Of a stretch of 64,000 nt of DNA, positions 58,991 through 64,000 are shown in pieces (the first letter of the stretch is position 1; each line of letters begins with the position of its first letter). A program made the position numbers and the translations under genes. Below the pieces are notes generated by a model. It was not told where the DNA came from, searched no databases, and saw only the letters and a program-made list of their open reading frames with translations. The DNA comes from Sarcophilus harrisii. Lineage: Eukaryota > Chordata > Mammalia > Dasyuromorphia > Dasyuridae. The DNA lies in the NCBI RefSeq assembly GCF_902635505.1, contig NC_045428.1, positions 433,915,106 through 433,979,105 on the forward strand, in the 5' to 3' direction.

Positions 58991-59298
58991 TTTTGATTTT
59001 AAATATGAGGAAAATTAATTTTAATGCTTTATAATTTGTTATTATTTATAATATTCTTTTCTAGCTAAGGAATGCCATCTCATTCTATCTCTTTTATTTG
59101 CTCATTAACTGAATTGGGTTGGGCCAAGCCCCACCTAATTAGAAACCTGAGTTCTATTTATAAACAGGATTTAACTTGAATTAGAGTTATTTCCCTCCTT
59201 CTCTCTCTTCTCCTACCCAAAGGATAAACTTCAGTCCTTGTTCCCTTCATTAGAGTTTAGGGTAGCCTGGCTCAGGAAAGAGAAAATTAGCCAGAAAA

Positions 59299-59339
<41 letters not shown>

Positions 59340-59744
59340 GAAATGGCTTCCACTACCCCCATTGCTGGAGGCTATCAAGCTGCGTGTATTTGACAAGATA
59401 AATTGAGAACTTTTAGCTTCTTCTTCATTTGATATCCACCAATCAGATTTGTTTTTTTCTCCCTAGGAGAGTTTCCCAGTAATTTGCTGTCAAAGAGACA
59501 GATCTAGATTTATACTGGTGGGAGAATCTCAATCATTTTGTTCATTCATTTTGTCATTCAAAAAATTCACTATTGGGTCTGTATTCCAAAGTTGTTTTTT
59601 TTTTTAATGTCCATTGTGTACAAAAATATGTATATGTATGGAACATATACATAGTATATGTATACACTATGGAACATATATACATAGCATATACATATAT
59701 ACATAGCATACATACATAGTATACATACATAGTATAAACTTTAT
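58991..59744. other. Unassigned, with 36-base poly(A)
   Basis: 59302-59337 is an unbroken A run; the 200 bases before it could be the 3' end of an unidentified retroposed element. 59620-59730 holds TACATAGTATA-type repeats. Confidence 0.4.
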
Positions 59745-59966
59745 TTTTCTTGGGGATTTTTTGGTCTGTGTTTTCTTTCACAACATAGTTAATAGGGAAA
59801 TATTTTCACATGACTGTGCATATAAGATTATGTCAAATTACTTGCCTTATCAAGGAAGGAGGAAGTAAGGTAGGGAAAGAGAGAATTTGGATCTCAGGAT
59901 TTTAAAAAATGAATATTAATTTTTTACATGTAATTAAAAAATAAAATACTAAAAAATAAAAAAGTT
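59745..59966 (+). mobile_element. Older L1 3' terminus
   Basis: TTTCACAACATAGTTAATAG, TCACATGACTGTGCATATAAG, AAATTACTTGCCTTATCAAGG, GAATTTGGATCTCAGGATTT and an A-rich end. Same 3' UTR subfamily as the end of the copy at 23593. Confidence 0.75.
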
Positions 59967-60557
59967 GCGGGAAAAAAACCAAAATAGTAAGAGGAGAAAA
60001 CCATTATTTTTTAAAGAAAGGCCATATGATTTACCAGAATGTGAGGTTTATGACCTCAAAAAAGGTTCCAAAATTCCTGCTATGTATCTATGATCTTTTT
60101 TCCTAAGAAAGCACACAAAACTGCCTATTTATTCTATGTGCCAATAGTTTAAGGACCAACTAGCAAAATAACCCCTGTATGAACTGGGAGGCAGATTATG
60201 AAAACTGTTTTGACTATATCCAGACTTGCCTAACCCATCCCTAGTCCTGAATTTAAAGTGCCCAAAGATTGTGCAGAGGTTTTGAGAACCAGGGTCCACA
60301 TGACTGTGTGTATCCCCAGCCAAATTCAGCTATATTTTTGCCCCCACCCCTGACCTTTTAAAAGCCTGCGATGCACAATCCCAAAGTTTCTCAAGAAATC
60401 TTTAACTCTTTTTTTCATATTCAAAAAAGATAAAGATCGCATTTCAGGCACTTTTTATTGAGATGAAGTATTTATTATTACACTATAATGAGGCAAGTGT
60501 TTATTACCTCATCTAAGTATTTGTTTTCCTTCTTAAAGAAGACAAGATTCTAGTCCT
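59967..60557. other. Unassigned sequence
   Basis: No feature supported. Confidence 0.45.
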
Positions 60558-61109
60558 TACTATGCCCAAAGGGCTATTAAACTATGCATACCCTTTGATC
60601 CAGCAGTGTTACTACTGGGCTTATATCCCAAGGAGATCTTAAAGAAGGGAAAGGGACCTGTATGTGCGAGAATGTTTGTGGCAGGTCTCTTTGTTGTGGC
60701 CAGAAACTGGAAAATGAATGGATGCCCATCAATTGGAGAATGGCTGAATAAATTGTGGTATATGAATGTTATGGAATATTATTGTTCAGTAAGAAATGAC
60801 CAGCAGGATGATTTCAGAGACCTGGAGAGACTTAGATGAACTGAAGCTAAGTGAAGTGAGCAGAACCAGAAGATCGTTGTACACGGCAACAAGACTATAT
60901 GATGATCAATTCTGATGGACGTGGCTCTCTTCAATAATGAGATGAATCAAACTAGTTCCAATTGTTCAGCGATGAAGAGAGCCATCTACACCCAGAGAGA
61001 GAACTGTGGGAACTGAGTGTGGATCACAACATAACATTCTCACTCTTTTTATTGTTGTTTGCATTTTCTTTTCCTTTTTTTTCCTTTTTTGATCTGATTT
61101 TTCTTGTGC

Positions 61110-61144
<35 letters not shown>

Positions 61145-61335
61145 ATATGCATATATTAGATTTCACATATATTTTACACCATGTTTAATATATATTGTAA
61201 TACTTGCCTTCTAGGGGAAGGGGTGAGAGGAAAGGAGGGAGAATTGTAACACAAGGTTTTGCAAGGGTCAATATTGAAAAGTTATTCATACATATGTTTT
61301 GAAAATAAAAAGCTTTAATAATTAAAAAAAAAAAA
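60558..61335 (+). mobile_element. L1 3' end, best-preserved copy
   Basis: Reads MLLLGLYPKEILKKGKGPVC, ARMFVAGLFVVARNWKMNGC, PSIGEWLNKLWYMNVMEYYC, SVRNDQQDDFRD in one open frame (60606-60839), then the 3' UTR with a (TA)n run at 61113-61141 and a poly(A) end at 61324-61335. The longest intact ORF2 C-terminal stretch in the window. Confidence 0.9.
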
Positions 61336-61357
61336 CACCTTTCAGGGTGTTACATCT

Positions 61358-61795
61358 GATGTGAAAGCTTGCTGAGCCCTATTCAGAACTGCTCATCCAA
61401 CCTTTAGGGTCCAAAACTGGGCACCCAGCTAGCTCTCATCTGTGGCTCCAAAACCATCCAGCAATTGGGCTGATCCAAGTTGGGGGTAACCAACAGGCAT
61501 CAAACTGGTGAGTTAGGGGGATTGTCTACCTCCAAGCATGTGAAGACTCCTCCATCCCCCATGCTTCAACAGAATGGGTGACTGAGAACCGCTTGTTCCA
61601 ACAGTCATATGAAGGAACCTGAAGTAGGTACCATGAAGGTACTTGGTCAGATATCAAAGATGCCAGAGTCATCACTGCATCCCAGTTGTCCTGAAAGTCC
61701 TGCCACTGGACTTCAATGGTCTCTGAAAGAATGGCACTGACTACTTTTTCCAAGTCTGCCTCACTTAAATCCAATTCACATGCAAGTCAAAACAT
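61358..61795 (+). repeat. Unnamed repeat family X, longest copy
   Basis: TGTGAAAGCTTGCTGAGCCC, GGTGAGTTAGGGGGATTGTC, GCATGTGAAGACTCCTCC, TTGGTCAGATATCAAAGATG, CCTGCCACTGGACTTCAATG, CTGCCTCACTTAAATCCAATT. Matches 39057-39474 plus 41000-41075, and 38033-38285 in reverse. The minus-strand 82-codon frame here is not kept in the other copies. Confidence 0.65.
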
Positions 61796-62124
61796 CATGG
61801 AGACCAGACAACTTCTCTAGTGCATACTATTTAAATCTCTCACTAGCCAAACCATTCCCTTCTTTTAAGGCTGTAGCAGTTATATGGCCAATGACACAAT
61901 TATATGCGAATCTTAAGGAAACAAGTACAAAATTTCCATCACCACCACCTCACCACTTCACCCCCAAGTGAATAAACTACTTGGGATCAGAGAATGCTTT
62001 TGTTTCCTCCAGCTCCTAGCACACTAAGCATAAAAAGTCATAATAATTGTATATTGAAATGTTTTCTCCATTAACTCCCAGACCTCCCTAATCTCTATTA
62101 ATGACTTCTACAGATCATATCTAT
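61796..62124. other. Unassigned sequence
   Basis: No feature supported; 61980-62040 has weak L2-end words. Confidence 0.45.
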
Positions 62125-62310
62125 CCTATCATAGGATAACAGATTTAGAAATGGCACTAACTTGAGAGTCTATCTAGTCCAAGCCCCGCAATATTACAAA
62201 AGAGGAAACAGGCTCAGATATTAAATGATTTTTTCCCTAGGTATATTGATAAGACTAGTAGCAGAGCCAGAATTCAAACCTAGCTCCTTGGACTCTTTAA
62301 TAGTGGAGTC
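62125..62310 (-). repeat. MIR-like SINE
   Basis: GAGTCTATCTAGTCCAAGCC, AAAAGAGGAAACAGGCTCAG, GCAGAGCCAGAATTCAAACC, TAGCTCCTTGGACTC in order. Confidence 0.65.
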
Positions 62311-62794
62311 AGTACAATTTTAAAGAATTTATAAATCCTACAAAGAAGCAATATTAGTGTGTTAAAACATAGGGACAATGTTCCTGCTGAGTTGAATTTG
62401 TACCAGTGTCAGGGACAAAAATATTGAGGTTTTGTTTTTTGTTTTGTCCATTTACAGATGGAAGTAAATAGGGCCAATTATAAGCAAATTGTCACATTTT
62501 TTATTATCACTGTTTATATCTTTTATTAATGTTTTATTATTTATTATTTAATATTTTATTATGTTATTATATAGTCTCTTCAAAATCTCAGGATTTTCCT
62601 TCCATCATTAGAAGTTTTAAGTTGGACATCCTATTATATAAGAACTAGATTGTTTACAATGTGAATAAGTCATATTTGTTACCTCATCCAGTCATTTATT
62701 TGCTTTTTAAAGTCTTTCTAAAGAAGACATCCCACGCTGGACAATAGACATTCGATAACCCTGCTTCAATTCCCTTTTCTCTAAAATGTCTTCT
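62311..62794. other. Unassigned sequence
   Basis: AT-rich, with TTATTATTTATTATT-like simple sequence near 62530. No gene. Confidence 0.45.
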
Positions 62795-63340
62795 TTCAAT
62801 CAATCAGCAAGTACTAAGGTGCCTATTTAATGTGCACCTTAGCAACAGATTTTGGGGATGGGGAAGGAGACAAGCAACACAAGCACAAAAAAGTGAACTA
62901 ATTCCAACCTTCATGGATCTTACATTCTATGAGGAGTAGGAAAAGATATATAACAGGTGCATATATAAGAACTTTTAGAATATTATATTTTGGAAGCTTT
63001 ATGGAGGTTAAAATGGAAAAGAGTCCATTACTCTTTTGGTTTAAATAGATTTTAAATAGGGACATTAATTTGGAGAATATTGCAACAATCCAGCCAAAAG
63101 GAACCAGAAAAAAAAAGTCTTGAACCAGTTCAGTATGTATATTGGCTAGCTAAGGGGAGATGGGGGACAAACTAATGAGATGCTGTGGATATAGAATTGA
63201 CTAGATAAGGAGAGAGTGAGGAAGAACAAAGGACCCAAGATGACTTAAGTATGGATAACTGGAAGGCGGCCTCTCTTCAGCTTGAGATGTCTATGGGAAA
63301 TCCAATTTGAAATGTCCAATATGCAACTCAAGATATGAGA
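62795..63340 (-). mobile_element. L2 LINE fragment
   Basis: CAATCAATCAGCAAGTACTA, ATGGATCTTACATTCTATGAG, GCAACAATCCAGCC, CAAGATGACTTAAGTATGG, CTTGAGATGTCTATGGGAAA: antisense L2 from its end into ORF2, with internal gaps. Confidence 0.65.
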
Positions 63341-63372
63341 ACACTAGGCATATGTATACATACACATTTATA

Positions 63373-63955
63373 TAACTGATCTTCATTATTTACAAATTCT
63401 TATTTGTGAATTCTCCTCCTTGCCAGAATGTTTTTGTAAACCTCCATCAACACTGGATGCACTTTCATAGTCATTGCATAGAGTAGCAAAAAACTTGCAA
63501 GTCTCCTGATGCAAAGAATCCCAGCTGAGGTTGCTCTTCTCTCTGTATTTCAACTTTCATAGTATAAACAAGTGTCCTTTTCACGGTCAATTTAGTACCA
63601 TGTTTTTCACATTATTGTGCATTTTGTTGGTGATTTCACTGTTTAAAATGCCCCCAAGCATAGCACCGAAGTGCCGCCTAGTGTTCCTCAGCACAAGTAT
63701 TCCATGATATGCCTTACTGAGAAATTAGATAAGCTTCATTCAGGTATGAACTATATAGTACTGTTGGTCATGAATTCAATGTTAATGAATCAACAATATG
63801 ATACAGAAAAAGGAGGAGAAAATTTGTCATTCTGTACACGAAGCTGTTCCAGAAAGAGAGAAAGTAAATGTGACCAGAGGCTTGTAGGAACCTAACTCTG
63901 TATTTTCCCCTGGAAATTCAGTATTCATGATGACTTTATATAGAGCAAGACAACT
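63373..63955 (+). mobile_element. Tigger/pogo-type DNA transposon
   Basis: A near-complete short element. The left end is TGATCTTCATTATTTACAAA; the body has CAAGTGTCCTTTTCACGGTC and GGTGATTTCACTGTTTAAAATG, then a decayed transposase start with the words MPP, MICLTEKLDKLHSGMNY. In eutherian Tigger-like copies the corresponding N-terminal helix-turn-helix reads 'CLTEKIxVLDKLRSGMSY'. The right side holds ACCAGAGGCTTGTAGGAACC, TTCCCCTGGA and TGATGACTTTATATAGAGC. No intact transposase. Confidence 0.75.
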
Positions 63956-64000
63956 TGACGTATGTGTGTACATATACCATGTAGATGAAAAATGAACTGA

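Noticed and set aside
60606-60839. Conserved 77-codon protein gene
   Set aside because: It is the C-terminal end of L1 ORF2, present in several copies in this window.
61526-61774. 82-codon protein-like ORF (MDLSEADLEKVVSAIL...)
   Set aside because: It lies in repeat family X, and the same frame is broken in the copies at 39057 and 38033.

Overview
The window is nuclear DNA from a marsupial. It is AT-rich and packed with interspersed repeats whose mix is typical of metatherians: marsupial-type L1 3' ends, tRNA-headed SINEs of the wallaby WSINE1 type, SINEs with a tail like RTE/BovB, an RTE/BovB-like LINE, and many old L2, CR1/L3 and MIR/CORE-SINE copies. WSINE1-type copies lean toward an Australian marsupial, but the species cannot be fixed from this window. 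No bacterial operons, CRISPR arrays, structural RNA genes or recognisable retroviral elements were seen.

The one host gene supported with confidence lies on the minus strand at 38561-51526. Five exons with canonical GT-AG sites and fully compatible phases join into 277 codons, which I recognise as TEX26 (testis-expressed 26). The first exon and the last exon or exons were not found. A weaker minus-strand candidate for a first coding exon of another gene sits at 3904-4030, downstream of TEX26.

Layout. 1-8.2 kb: MIR and L2 pieces, the candidate exon, and an L1 3' end beside an L2 endonuclease segment. 8.2-17.4 kb: a large AG microsatellite, L2 and MIR-type copies, three WSINE1-type SINEs and a CR1/L3 end. 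17.4-22 kb: mostly unassigned. 22-25 kb: an RTE/BovB-like 5' half next to an L2 that an L1 has split. 25-38 kb: unassigned sequence, a CR1/L3 with readable RT motifs, and several nested insertions. 38.5-51.5 kb: TEX26 with repeat-filled introns. 52-64 kb: the 5' half of an L1, two more L1 3' ends, an unnamed repeat family, and a Tigger DNA transposon at the right edge.

The repeats date one another. L1 copies cut L2, MIR3-type and RTE-tailed SINE copies, in three cases with visible target-site duplications. This gives the order L2/CR1/MIR, then RTE-tailed SINEs, then L1 3' ends.
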